The notes beneath the pieces are model-generated. The model was not told where the DNA came from, did no database searches, and saw only the letters and a list, made by a program, of their open reading frames with translations. Both the position numbers and the translations under genes were made by a program. Below, piece after piece: positions 7,675-15,722 of a DNA stretch of 26,928 nt. Source of the stretch: Nitrososphaerota archaeon (lineage in GTDB: Archaea; Thermoproteota; Nitrososphaeria; Nitrososphaerales; Nitrosopumilaceae); contig JAUWQG010000001.1 of the NCBI GenBank assembly GCA_030611185.1, positions 1 to 26,928 of the forward strand. The letters run 5' to 3'. Every line of letters begins with the position of its first letter. Position 1 is the first letter of the stretch.

Positions 7675-8691
7675 CTATGTTGTTTCAGTTTTATTATATT
7701 TACTTAAGGCTAGTTTTACCAATAAGATCCAAGTTACGGCAATTGGTACGTAATAAGTGGCAATTCTCCAACCAATTACTGTATTCCAAATAGTGTTTCC
7801 TTCAAGGATTTCTAAATCAAATGGATTTTGATTATTCAAATACCCTACAATTCCAAATTCAGCCAAACCAGAACCCCCAACTGTAATTGGTAAATTCCCA
7901 ATTGCATTAGCACCCATTACTGCCATTATTGATTCAAAGACGCCAATGACATATCCCGTTCCAAATGCAATTATCATAAAAGATATTCCATAAAATGACC
8001 AAGAAGCTAGAGAAATGAAGAATGTAATTGTAAATACTTTTTTGGATTCGTTAGTTCTAAGATTTTTTTTGCTCATTACACAAACTTCCTCCATCCAAGA
8101 ATTTGTTTTAGTAACTATGCTCTTACCTTTTTCTTTTCCAAACTTTTCTACTAAGATGGTAATAACTTTTGGAAGTTGAAATATTCTCTTTGATGATAAA
8201 AAGAATAAAACCATCCATAATGTTGTTACAAAAATACTTGTACCTAAAATAATGGCTCCTACAATATATGCACCACTCATTATTGCAATAATACCTGCCA
8301 TTATAGACAATAAGCCTCCAGCGAAAACTTCAGTTACTATATCCATAATTGCAATCCAAGTGGATTTAGAAGGAGGAGCTCCTTTTTTGTGGAGATAATA
8401 AATTACTATAAATTCTGCCCCTACAAACATTGGAGTTGTAAATTTAATAAATTCACTTCCAACTCTCACACCCACTAATTTCCAAAAGGAATCAAATTTT
8501 CCTAAATATCTTTGGGTAATGTACGCAAATTTTATTCCTTGAAGTCCTAATTTTATCATCATAGCAATTACTGCCAAAATAAATGGAAAAATCCCAACAG
8601 ACAAAACATCTTCAATTTTTATATCAAATTGTAACACAATAAACAGAATTGGAATAAGTGTAACTGGGATTATTATAATTCTCCAATTCAT
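7675..8691 (-). CDS. LPG-synthase-TM/flippase-like membrane protein
   Basis: Integral membrane protein of 338 residues with about eight hydrophobic segments (near 5-22, 33-50, 80-98, 110-140, 145-165, 220-245, 250-270, 310-330). Features of the lysylphosphatidylglycerol synthetase transmembrane family (PF03706; AglD-related archaeal members) include GLQGIKFAYITQRYLG near 49-64, RVGSEFIKFTTPMFVGAEF near 75-93, and the late signature GNLPITVGGSGLAEFG near 264-279. There is no C-terminal aminoacyl-transferase domain, so it is not a full MprF. Family members have been linked to lipid-linked sugar handling or lipid flipping; the role here is unproven. It lies upstream of the SDR gene, perhaps in one operon. 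Confidence 0.75.
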   Translation of the reverse strand: MNWRIIIIPVTLIPILFIVLQFDIKIEDVLSVGIFPFILAVIAMMIKLGLQGIKFAYITQRYLGKFDSFWKLVGVRVGSEFIKFTTPMFVGAEFIVIYYLHKKGAPPSKSTWIAIMDIVTEVFAGGLLSIMAGIIAIMSGAYIVGAIILGTSIFVTTLWMVLFFLSSKRIFQLPKVITILVEKFGKEKGKSIVTKTNSWMEEVCVMSKKNLRTNESKKVFTITFFISLASWSFYGISFMIIAFGTGYVIGVFESIMAVMGANAIGNLPITVGGSGLAEFGIVGYLNNQNPFDLEILEGNTIWNTVIGWRIATYYVPIAVTWILLVKLALSKYNKTETT

Positions 8692-8770
8692 CTGAAAAAA
8701 TTTTCATGAATTCAAATATGAAAGTTGACCCAATTTTATGACTATAATTTCTATGCCTGCTTCTAGTTTG

Positions 8771-8779
8771 AAATATAAG
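8771..8779 (+). promoter_or_regulatory. TATA box of the GPN-thrB-queC operon
   Basis: The sequence aaatataag is centred about 29 bases ahead of a TTG at 8804. Together they support a leaderless TTG start for the GPN GTPase. Confidence 0.6.
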
Positions 8780-8803
8780 CTAAACAAGGAAATTTAGAAA
8801 GTA

Positions 8804-9562
8804 TTGAAAACGATTTTTGTAACTGGGACAGCTGGAGCAGGAAAATCTCTACTAACCTCAAAATTATGTGATTATTACACTCAAAATGGCGCATTTGCTG
8901 CCGTTTTGAACATGGATCCAGGTGTTGAAAATATGCCTTATACTTGTGATGTCGATGTTAGGGATTATGTTGATATTGTCTCATTAATGAAACAATATGA
9001 TTTAGGACCAAATGGCGCCCTAATAATGGCAAATGATCTAATTGCGTCTAAAATTGATGACATAAGAAATGAAGTTGAAAGAGTAAATCCAGATTATTTG
9101 TTAGTGGACACACCAGGACAAATAGAATTATTTGCATATAGAACTAGTGGTAAATTTATTGTAGAAAATTTAACTGCTGAGGAAAAAACAAGTATTTTTT
9201 TATTTGATGGGTCACTAATTACCACACCAATCAATTTTGTGTCTATTGCTCTTCTTGCAACCTCAATTAGATTACGTCTAAATTTGCCAACCATAAATGT
9301 AATCACAAAAACAGATGTTATAGGTACAAAACTAAAAGACATCATCCAATGGTCAAGTAATATCAGATCATTAGAAAATGCAATAGCAAAAGATGCAGAT
9401 GGTGAAACATATACTTTGGCTACAAATATTTTACGAGGATTAAATCTAGGTGGTTTTGCTCAAGGATTAATTCCAGTTTCTAATGTGACAGGAGATGGAA
9501 TGGTAAATTTAGAAGGGGCATTAAGCAGAATTCTTAATTTGGGAGAAGAGGTAGAAGATTAG
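8804..9562 (+). CDS. GPN-loop GTPase
   Basis: Homodimeric P-loop GTPase of the GPN/XAB1 family, 252 residues. The P-loop GTAGAGKS is at 8-15, the family-defining Gly-Pro-Asn at 68-70 (LGPNGAL), the G3 motif DTPGQIE at 102-108, and the G4 motif TKTD at 168-171. Eukaryotic relatives assist RNA polymerase II assembly and import; the archaeal role is not settled. The TTG start is chosen because the TATA box fits a leaderless mRNA and because the P-loop then has normal N-terminal spacing. The stop codon abuts the ATG of thrB without a gap, so the genes are co-transcribed. Confidence 0.93.
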   Translation: MKTIFVTGTAGAGKSLLTSKLCDYYTQNGAFAAVLNMDPGVENMPYTCDVDVRDYVDIVSLMKQYDLGPNGALIMANDLIASKIDDIRNEVERVNPDYLLVDTPGQIELFAYRTSGKFIVENLTAEEKTSIFLFDGSLITTPINFVSIALLATSIRLRLNLPTINVITKTDVIGTKLKDIIQWSSNIRSLENAIAKDADGETYTLATNILRGLNLGGFAQGLIPVSNVTGDGMVNLEGALSRILNLGEEVED

Positions 9563-10486
9563 ATGGTTTCAAAAATTACTGTTGTTGCACCTTCATCCAC
9601 TGCAAATTTAGGTCCTGGATTTGATGTTTTTGGATTAGCGGTTAACGCATTTTATGATGAAATTACTTTAACAAAAAAGAAAGCAAAAGGAGTCAGTATC
9701 GTAACTGAAGATGACATACCAACAAATCCTGATAAAAATACAGCAGGATTAGTTGTAAAAAATATGATTAAAAAATTCAAAATTAACGATGGAATCGAAA
9801 TAATAATTAAAAAAAATATTCCTGCAGGTTATGGAATGGGTAGTAGTGCTGCTTCGGCAGCAGCTGCCGCTTTTGCATTTGATAAATTATACAAATTGAA
9901 ATTAGATGGAAATGCGCTTGTTGGATTTGCAGGAATTGGTGAAAAAGCAAGTGCTGGTTCAATTCATTATGATAATGTTGCAGCCTCAATTCTAGGAGGA
10001 TTTGTGATTGTGAAAACTGATCCTTTAGAGATCATCAAAATTGATCCACCTGCTAATCTAAGAATGTGTATTGCAGTTCCAAAATTAAAAGTTCCAAAAA
10101 AGAAAACCAAAGTATCAAGAGGTGTAATCCCAAAAAAAATCAGTTTAACATCTAGTATTACAAATCTATCAAATGCAACAGTAATTGTAGTAGGATTTAT
10201 GAAAAAAGATCCTGATTTGATTGGAAAATCAATAAAAGACGTGATAGTAGAGCCTGCCAGGAAGCATATGATACCCGGATTTTCAAAGGTTAAAGAAAAT
10301 GCATTAAAAGCAGGAGCATTAGGGGTCACAATTAGTGGAGCAGGTCCTTCAGTGATTGCCTTTTCAAAAAGTTCAGGGGATCTTAAAAAAATCAGTTTAG
10401 CGATGTCTAAGGGATTTAAATCGGCCAAAATAGACTGTCAAACTATTATTTGTAAACCCAGTATTGGTGCTAAAATTAAAAAATAA
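9563..10486 (+). CDS. thrB: Homoserine kinase
   Basis: GHMP-family kinase that phosphorylates homoserine in threonine biosynthesis. The 307-residue protein starts with the homoserine-kinase signature PSSTANLGPGFD at about 10-21. The ATP-binding motif IPAGYGMGSSAAS lies at about 86-98. HYDNVAASILGGF follows in the family-typical position, and the C-terminal GHMP motif GVTISGAGPSVIAF is near 252-265. These together favour homoserine kinase over mevalonate-type kinases. It begins at the base after the GPN GTPase stop and is followed 15 bases later by queC, so it is the middle gene of a mixed-function operon. Confidence 0.93.
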   Translation: MVSKITVVAPSSTANLGPGFDVFGLAVNAFYDEITLTKKKAKGVSIVTEDDIPTNPDKNTAGLVVKNMIKKFKINDGIEIIIKKNIPAGYGMGSSAASAAAAAFAFDKLYKLKLDGNALVGFAGIGEKASAGSIHYDNVAASILGGFVIVKTDPLEIIKIDPPANLRMCIAVPKLKVPKKKTKVSRGVIPKKISLTSSITNLSNATVIVVGFMKKDPDLIGKSIKDVIVEPARKHMIPGFSKVKENALKAGALGVTISGAGPSVIAFSKSSGDLKKISLAMSKGFKSAKIDCQTIICKPSIGAKIKK

Positions 10487-10501
10487 CTTGGAGATAAATC
10501 G

Positions 10502-11176
10502 ATGAAAAAAGCAGTAGTAGTTTTTAGTGGTGGAATAGATTCAGTTTGTGCTGCATCCTACTTAAAATCAAAGTATGAACTATATGGAATTTCATTTTCT
10601 TATGGCCAAAAGGCTAGCAGAGAAATTATTGCAGCAAAATCTTTTGCAAAAAAAATAGGTCTTAAAAAACATAAGATTGTAGATATTGGTTTCATGAAAG
10701 AATTGTATGGAGATTCCAATGTATTAACAAGCTCAAAAAGAAAAATTCCAAGTAAATTTGAATACTCTATTGTTGTTCCTATTAGAAATGCTGTTTTTCT
10801 CTCGATTGCATCTGCGTGGGCCTTTACTCTAAATGCATCTTTAGTTGTATATGGAGCCCATACAGGTGATAAGAATTATCCTGATTGTAGACCTAATTTT
10901 GCAAAAAAATTGGAATCTTCATTTAATCAAGGAGAAATTGATGGTATAAATTCAGGTTTACGAAAAAAAATTGAGATTTGGTCTCCGTATAAAGAAGGAC
11001 TTTCTAAAAGTGATTTGCTAAAATTTGGCTACAAAACAATTGGTGATTCTATTTTCAAAACTTGGAGTTGTTATTCTAGTGGTAGATATCATTGTGGTGT
11101 TTGTGAATCATGTAATAATAGAAAAATTGCTTTTGATAAATCTGGAATTAAAGATAAAACAAAATATTTAAAATAA
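10502..11176 (+). CDS. queC: 7-cyano-7-deazaguanine (preQ0) synthase QueC
   Basis: Converts 7-carboxy-7-deazaguanine to preQ0 with ATP and ammonia. In archaea preQ0 feeds archaeosine at tRNA position 15. The 224-residue protein has the PP-loop SGGIDS at 9-14, the VPIRNAVFLSIA motif at about 92-103, and GAHTGDKNYPDCR at about 118-130. Cys190, Cys198, Cys201 and Cys204 (SCYSSGRYHCGVCESC) form the family zinc site. A GGAGAT Shine-Dalgarno sequence lies just upstream of the ATG. FolE and QueE, acting earlier in the same pathway, are encoded just beyond the next gene on the opposite strand. Confidence 0.95.
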   Translation: MKKAVVVFSGGIDSVCAASYLKSKYELYGISFSYGQKASREIIAAKSFAKKIGLKKHKIVDIGFMKELYGDSNVLTSSKRKIPSKFEYSIVVPIRNAVFLSIASAWAFTLNASLVVYGAHTGDKNYPDCRPNFAKKLESSFNQGEIDGINSGLRKKIEIWSPYKEGLSKSDLLKFGYKTIGDSIFKTWSCYSSGRYHCGVCESCNNRKIAFDKSGIKDKTKYLK

Positions 11177-11178
11177 TT

Positions 11179-11427
11179 TCAGTATTTGTTTCTAAGAATT
11201 TTTTTCTTAAGAATAAGACCTCTAATTATCATGTACCATACAAGAAAACATGCACCAAATGTCCCTGCCATAATCCAATTACCTACTTCTGGTGATACCT
11301 CAAAAAATTCGGCAACTTTGAAAGATAATGCAAATGAAAGAACGATTACAATCGTGACTTCTAAAACATACCATATCCATGATGGAAATGATTCTTTTGG
11401 AATATGGATATTATCATGAGCAACCAT
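11179..11427 (-). CDS. Small two-span membrane protein
   Basis: Unassigned 82-residue protein with hydrophobic segments at about 18-38 and 51-71 and a basic C terminus (KKKILRNKY) that should stay in the cytoplasm. It converges on queC with a two-base gap. The frame on the opposite strand is an overlapping open frame without such structure. Small two-span proteins of this shape are common beside metabolic genes in these archaea; no function can be given. Confidence 0.65.
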   Translation of the reverse strand: MVAHDNIHIPKESFPSWIWYVLEVTIVIVLSFALSFKVAEFFEVSPEVGNWIMAGTFGACFLVWYMIIRGLILKKKILRNKY

Positions 11428-11467
11428 AGAATCTATGTCAAATATTGAATATTTAATTTTTCAGGTA

Positions 11468-12025
11468 CTAAAGTGAAGCATTGTAGGTATGTTTTCGTAT
11501 CATAGCCATGATACTTTCTTTTTCTTCCCTGTTTTCATAGATTCCACGATATGCAGCTGAAGTCAGAGTGGCATCATTTCTAACTCCCCTCATTTTCATA
11601 CAAAGATGTTCTGCATCAGTCACTACTACTACACCTTTTACCCCTTGAGCAAATAGCTCATCAGCTATATTTTTCGTTAGTCGTTCCTGAATTTGAAGTC
11701 GTTTAGAATATTTTTCAACTAGTCTGATCAGTTTTGATATTCCAAAGACTCTACCATTAGGAGAATAAGCAATATGGATCTTGCCAAAAAATGGCAACAT
11801 ATGGTGCTCACACATGGAATAAAACTGAATATCACGTGCAACAACTGTATCAGAATCTTCAGAGAACTGTACTGATAACTCAGAATCAGATTCATATCCA
11901 TTAAAGATTTCTTGGTACATTCGTCCAATTCGTTCTGGAGTATCTTTGAGTCCTTCACGAGTTGGATCTTCTCCAATTTCTATGATTAGTTCTCTAACCA
12001 ATTTTTTCACACGCTCTTGGTCCAT
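11468..12025 (-). CDS. folE: GTP cyclohydrolase I (FolE type)
   Basis: Opens the GTP ring to give dihydroneopterin triphosphate, here most likely the first step towards preQ0/archaeosine. The 185-residue length is normal. Motifs include CEHHMLPFFG at 72-81, RVFGISKLIRLVEKYSKRLQIQERLT at about 92-117 and HLCMKMRGV at 140-148. Cys72, His75 and Cys142 match the zinc ligands of FolE-I. This is the zinc-dependent type, not the MptA/FolE2 type used by many methanogens. It has its own apparent promoter (AAATACTA about 27 bases upstream on the minus strand). queE is the next gene upstream on the same strand, 63 bases away. Confidence 0.94.
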   Translation of the reverse strand: MDQERVKKLVRELIIEIGEDPTREGLKDTPERIGRMYQEIFNGYESDSELSVQFSEDSDTVVARDIQFYSMCEHHMLPFFGKIHIAYSPNGRVFGISKLIRLVEKYSKRLQIQERLTKNIADELFAQGVKGVVVVTDAEHLCMKMRGVRNDATLTSAAYRGIYENREEKESIMAMIRKHTYNASL

Positions 12026-12088
12026 TAGATATTCTGAGAGATTTTTTCTAGTATTTGAACCTAATCTAGTTTTTGACTAATGGTAAAT

Positions 12089-12802
12089 TTATGGAGCACC
12101 TATGAATTTATGGAGTTGGGGTACGACTTTAACATCCGGATAAAATGGAAATACAATATCATACAAATCTAGAAGTAGATCTAAAGATGGCTCTGCTATT
12201 CCGTAAGTTGGTTGTATAATGAATCCATCAATTTGATGCTTTGAAACAGAATTAAAAATACTTGAAACTAGATTAGTAAACTCACTTAATTCTGTTTTTG
12301 AGCTTACAACAATTTTGATGTAAGTTGTTTTTCTTTCAGATACAGATGATTTAAGACAATTCATTACATTTTCAATTAATTTTTCATAATGTTTAGAATC
12401 AACAAATTTAGAATCTTTTGTTTTAAATTCAATTTTTACAATATCAATAAACGGTAAAACATGATTAAATCTATCAGAATCAAAGCAAGATGATTCAAGA
12501 TATGTAGGAATTTTTTTACCTTGAACATATTTTGCTAGTTCGGCTACAGCTTCATGTTGGATTAAGGGATCTCCACCTGTAAAATTTACTTTGTATGTCT
12601 GTTTTTTGAGATTGGAATCAATTAGTTGACATGCTTCTTGAAGGTTGTATTCTTTTCCAGAATCAAGTGGAAGTGATTCTTTAGTGTCACAATAAAAACA
12701 AGTAAAGGGACAACCTGCTAATCTTACAAATAGAGTTTTAGTACCATAAAGAATTCCTTCTCCTTCAACTGATGTGAATATTTCAAATAATCTAATTTTC
12801 AA
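12089..12802 (-). CDS. queE: 7-carboxy-7-deazaguanine synthase (radical SAM)
   Basis: Radical SAM enzyme that contracts carboxy-tetrahydropterin to 7-carboxy-7-deazaguanine. The 237-residue protein has the cluster motif CPFTCFYC with Cys31, Cys35 and Cys38 (C-x3-C-x2-C). EIFTSVEGEG lies just before it at about 7-16, and TGGDPL at 74-79 is the SAM-binding GGE-type motif. The start is TTG at 12800-12802, about 25 bases after a minus-strand AT box (AATAAATAATG), so it is probably leaderless. The enzyme that should supply its substrate (QueD) is not encoded in the window. Confidence 0.9.
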   Translation of the reverse strand: MKIRLFEIFTSVEGEGILYGTKTLFVRLAGCPFTCFYCDTKESLPLDSGKEYNLQEACQLIDSNLKKQTYKVNFTGGDPLIQHEAVAELAKYVQGKKIPTYLESSCFDSDRFNHVLPFIDIVKIEFKTKDSKFVDSKHYEKLIENVMNCLKSSVSERKTTYIKIVVSSKTELSEFTNLVSSIFNSVSKHQIDGFIIQPTYGIAEPSLDLLLDLYDIVFPFYPDVKVVPQLHKFIGAP

Positions 12803-12847
12803 GTACTAGTAGTATTTTTTTTCATTATTTATTCAATGGGCTTTTAG

Positions 12848-13048
12848 TTAATGCATTACTGGTTCTTTTGTATAGAATAATCCAGAAATGAAAAATACTA
12901 CGCCCAAAATTCCAATCAAACTTCCGACAAATTCTACTATACTTTGCATCTCAGTTTCTAAAGGTGCCCATAACCAAGCCATTAAAGCGCCAACTATAAT
13001 CATTGGAATACCCACACCAACACTAATTTCTTTAGAAGCCATGCTCAT
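12848..13048 (-). CDS. Small two-span membrane protein
   Basis: Unassigned 66-residue protein with two hydrophobic segments at about 11-29 and 38-59, separated by a short acidic loop (PLETEMQS). It is upstream of queE on the same strand with a 45-base gap that contains queE's own TATA-like element, so the link is loose. A short second ATG at codon 3 is also a possible start. No family recognised. Confidence 0.6.
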   Translation of the reverse strand: MSMASKEISVGVGIPMIIVGALMAWLWAPLETEMQSIVEFVGSLIGILGVVFFISGLFYTKEPVMH

Positions 13049-13089
13049 GATGTTAAGAAAATGTATATGAAGTTTATGATAATTTGTGA

Positions 13090-14085
13090 CTAGATTTGAA
13101 TTTGCTCAAGAACTGTTGCTAGTAATCGTAGTAACTCATTTGCGTTTTCAAATTCTTTTTTTGATATGTGATCTTTAATGGCTTGAAGGGATTCATTGAT
13201 TTCTTGCATAGTATCTTGATTTACCTGGTCTGAGTTAGATAGTTCAAGAATTACCTTTTCTGTTTGTATAATTCTTAAATCTAAAAGCTTATTTTCTGAT
13301 ATTTCAAATTGTTGTTGAAGTAACAGAATATTTCTTACTTCTTTAATTACCCCTGAAGGAGATGTTGCTAAGGTAAGATTTTCTCGTGAATATTCAAATT
13401 TTTGCATAATATCTTCAGGCATTCCAGTATTTTGTCCATGCTCAATTAATCTGTCAAGTTGTTTTAGATATTTTTGGGCAAATGCTTGAGCTCGATTTGA
13501 TTCTTGTTGTAATGCCTGGTGACGAAGTTCTGCATTAAATTCAATGATGATTTTTTTGATTTCATGAATTGTTTGTGTTGCTTCCTCAAATTGATTATTA
13601 TTAATTTGGTTTTTAGCAATTGTAAATGATTGATCGAGTGATGAAAAGTCTAATGATGCATTTTGGTTTTTAGCAATTACTTTTAGGCTGTTAACGTAAC
13701 TTTGCATTCGAAGAAGATCATTTGAGGGGTTGGGAACAGTTTGAATTGTATTAATTTCAGATTTAATGGTCTGAACTGTAGTTAGTTGATGTGAAATATT
13801 GGTAAAAATCTTCATTGAAGACAGAAAATGTTTTTTTGCCGAAGTTAAGTCATTATTTGAAAGAGATTCGTCTAAAGCCTCAACTTCATTTTTGCCTTCT
13901 TCAAATAATTTCTTTAATTCTTCAGAGGATTCATTAGACATTTGATTTTGAATTTGTTCTTGTGCACGAGTAGCTATTTGGGATAAAATGGAAGGATTTT
14001 CTTGAGCAAATACAGTGTTTGTCATGCCTCCCAAAGTCAAACTTGCCGTTAGAACCAATAATCCATAGATTACAATAGATTTCAT
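13090..14085 (-). CDS. Exported coiled-coil protein
   Basis: Not recognised. The 331-residue product has a signal peptide (MKSIVIYGLL... to VFAQE, cleavage after about residue 27). The remainder is almost wholly helical, rich in Gln, Asn, Glu, Leu and Ile with heptad-like spacing, which suggests a long extracytoplasmic coiled coil or helical bundle. No C-terminal anchor is visible, so it is secreted or held by partners. Its ATG overlaps the TGA of the preceding membrane winged-helix gene (ATGA, 14082-14085), so the two are likely translationally coupled. I infer that it works with that protein, perhaps as an envelope partner or ligand. Confidence 0.7.
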   Translation of the reverse strand: MKSIVIYGLLVLTASLTLGGMTNTVFAQENPSILSQIATRAQEQIQNQMSNESSEELKKLFEEGKNEVEALDESLSNNDLTSAKKHFLSSMKIFTNISHQLTTVQTIKSEINTIQTVPNPSNDLLRMQSYVNSLKVIAKNQNASLDFSSLDQSFTIAKNQINNNQFEEATQTIHEIKKIIIEFNAELRHQALQQESNRAQAFAQKYLKQLDRLIEHGQNTGMPEDIMQKFEYSRENLTLATSPSGVIKEVRNILLLQQQFEISENKLLDLRIIQTEKVILELSNSDQVNQDTMQEINESLQAIKDHISKKEFENANELLRLLATVLEQIQI

Positions 14086-15026
14086 TCCTCTTCCTCCAAC
14101 TTTTTCTTTAAGATTACGAGGTTTTGCATGTCTTTTTTGTTAATCTCAATTACTCCTAATCTTTCTAATCGTTTTACAGCTCTCCACATAGTGGTTCGTG
14201 GTTGAAGGAATTTTTTCCTTAAGTCGCTTTCAAAAACTTGTCCACCACTTTCAGAAATGAAATTAACAATTTTTTTATCATCTTCGCGCATATCAGGTCT
14301 AAAATCAAAAATAGCTTGTGGATTAACAAATTTTTCATCAGCTGGCTTGTCAGAAATTATTTCAGTTTGAACTGTTGATTGTGATGATTTTGATTTATTT
14401 TTCTTTATAATTATAGATGCTCCTGCGACTCCAGCTGCAATTATTCCACCAAAAATGATTGGTAAAGTATAATCTTCATCAGGATTAATTGGATCAGGTG
14501 GAGGAGTATCTATTGGGTTTTGAGGTGTACCAAGTATGTAATTTATCTCAGTCATCCCAGTTGATAATTCTAATTTAGTGTGGTCTTCAGTAATTTCCAT
14601 ATTTTTAGGAATGTTACTCATTCCGACAATTATAGAGCTAGTTGGCATAAGTAAAGTATAATCAGATGGGGATTCAAATGAGAAAGTCCAAACTCGTCCT
14701 TCTTTTGAAATTAAATCATGAATATCATAGTCTACAGAAATACTTGAAGAACCAAAAGTATCGATTGTAGCTTTATTTCCTATTACCTCACCGGATAACA
14801 AAAATCCATCTTCACCGACAGTGACAAAATTATCAACTGATGGGCCGAATAAATCAAGCTCAAAATCAGGTAATTGTGCATCTATATCCAATTGAGTAGA
14901 TACATGTGTAGAACCATCTGAATACATGGTTAGTTCTAAGGTTCTAGTAGAGCCGAATGAGGTTTGAATTGGCATTCCAATTGTTACAACGATTAATCCT
15001 GCAAGTATCAGGGGGATCTTAATCAT
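14082..15026 (-). CDS. Membrane-spanning winged-helix regulator
   Basis: Looks like a one-protein signalling device. From the ATG at 15026 (314 residues) it has a signal or first membrane segment (MIKIPLILAGLIVVTIG), about 160 beta-rich extracytoplasmic residues, a proline-rich linker, a transmembrane segment at about 187-208 followed by KKNKSK, and a cytoplasmic winged helix at about 247-310 (DKKIVNFISESGG, then TTMWRAVKRLERLGVIE as recognition helix and wing). The frame is open to a TTG at 15116, three bases after the upstream regulator gene, which would add 30 residues. I prefer the ATG because it puts the hydrophobic segment at the N terminus. The extracellular domain is not recognised. 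Confidence 0.72.
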   Translation of the reverse strand: MIKIPLILAGLIVVTIGMPIQTSFGSTRTLELTMYSDGSTHVSTQLDIDAQLPDFELDLFGPSVDNFVTVGEDGFLLSGEVIGNKATIDTFGSSSISVDYDIHDLISKEGRVWTFSFESPSDYTLLMPTSSIIVGMSNIPKNMEITEDHTKLELSTGMTEINYILGTPQNPIDTPPPDPINPDEDYTLPIIFGGIIAAGVAGASIIIKKNKSKSSQSTVQTEIISDKPADEKFVNPQAIFDFRPDMREDDKKIVNFISESGGQVFESDLRKKFLQPRTTMWRAVKRLERLGVIEINKKDMQNLVILKKKLEEEE

Positions 15027-15119
15027 TGTATTGAGGATACCTTCAGTCCTTACAAAAAGCATTCCATCTTCTACAAGAGATTCGTTCGTATGAAACGGTA
15101 CGATTTCGGGATTCAATGG

Positions 15120-15407
15120 TTAATACCTTAAATTCATGCTTTCAACGAGTTCCTGGAATCTCTTGAATTCCTGGAAAAATTGAAGTCCTTTTTCAGTAAT
15201 CAAAAAGACTCTATTTCTATCGTTTTTGACAGACTCGACTAAGCCAGCTTCTACCAGTTTCTCACATTTGTCTAGTACTGCATAGTGAGATAGGTTGGCT
15301 TTGCGAGATATTGCAGATATAATGATTCCATCACGTCCACCATTGGCGGTAACGTTAAGGATATCACCCATTATGCCCATTTCGGACCTGTATTGTTGTT
15401 TTGACAT
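15120..15407 (-). CDS. Winged-helix transcriptional regulator
   Basis: DNA-binding protein of 95 residues resembling the archaeal HTH_45/PF14947 winged-helix type. Helices run from about 7 to 70: GDILNVTANGG, then AISRKANLSHYAVLDKCEKLVEAGLV (helix-turn-helix), then wing residues VFLITEKGLQFFQEFKRFQELVES. No ligand-binding domain is present. It heads the minus-strand cluster with the membrane winged-helix protein and the exported coiled-coil protein. Two tandem copies of CAAAGCGGAAC lie about 50-70 bases upstream of its start and could be its own operator. Confidence 0.82.
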   Translation of the reverse strand: MSKQQYRSEMGIMGDILNVTANGGRDGIIISAISRKANLSHYAVLDKCEKLVEAGLVESVKNDRNRVFLITEKGLQFFQEFKRFQELVESMNLRY

Positions 15408-15453
15408 GTAATAGTATAGAATTAGTTTGCTTATGAGGAATATTCTGAAACCT

Positions 15454-15476
15454 CAAAGCGGAACACAAAGCGGAAC
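15454..15476. repeat. Tandem 11-base direct repeat, candidate operator
   Basis: CAAAGCGGAAC occurs at 15454-15464 and again at 15466-15476, a 12-base period, in otherwise AT-rich DNA. Position upstream of the winged-helix regulator gene suggests a binding site; this is inference. Confidence 0.5.
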
Positions 15477-15660
15477 GCCATTTTGACTCTCTAATTTTAC
15501 AAATTTTAGTAGTTTTCACCAAAGTAAGAAAATTTTCATTATTTTTTGTGCTTAAAATTTTAATACAAAAATTGTAATTTTTTAAAAAAAATCAAAAAAC
15601 ACATTTTTAAAAAATTTCAAGCATTTTGAAGCTTTTTTATTACATTTTTTCTATTTTTTG

Positions 15661-15668
15661 TATATAAG
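15661..15668 (+). promoter_or_regulatory. TATA box for secreted-protein gene
   Basis: The sequence tatataag is the best TATA box in the window. Transcription would begin near 15690, leaving a leader of about 30 bases before the ATG at 15723. Confidence 0.6.
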
Positions 15669-15722
15669 GAACAGGACGTTTCATTACCATACCTAAACTA
15701 TTATTTCAATTATCCTCATTTA

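Larger units (their letters stand above)
15408..15722. other. Divergent intergenic regulatory region
   Basis: No gene is visible in this 315-base gap between the regulator gene and the divergent secreted-protein gene. It holds the tandem repeat at 15454-15476, a very AT-rich stretch with A and T runs (about 15530-15660) that is likely bent or easily melted, and the TATA box at 15661-15668. Confidence 0.6.

Noticed and set aside
9967..10428. Long minus-strand open frame within thrB
   Set aside because: It lies wholly antisense to a gene with unmistakable GHMP kinase motifs.
11186..11419. Plus-strand open frame opposite the small membrane protein gene
   Set aside because: It mirrors a minus-strand gene with clear two-span topology and has no promoter or coherent composition of its own.
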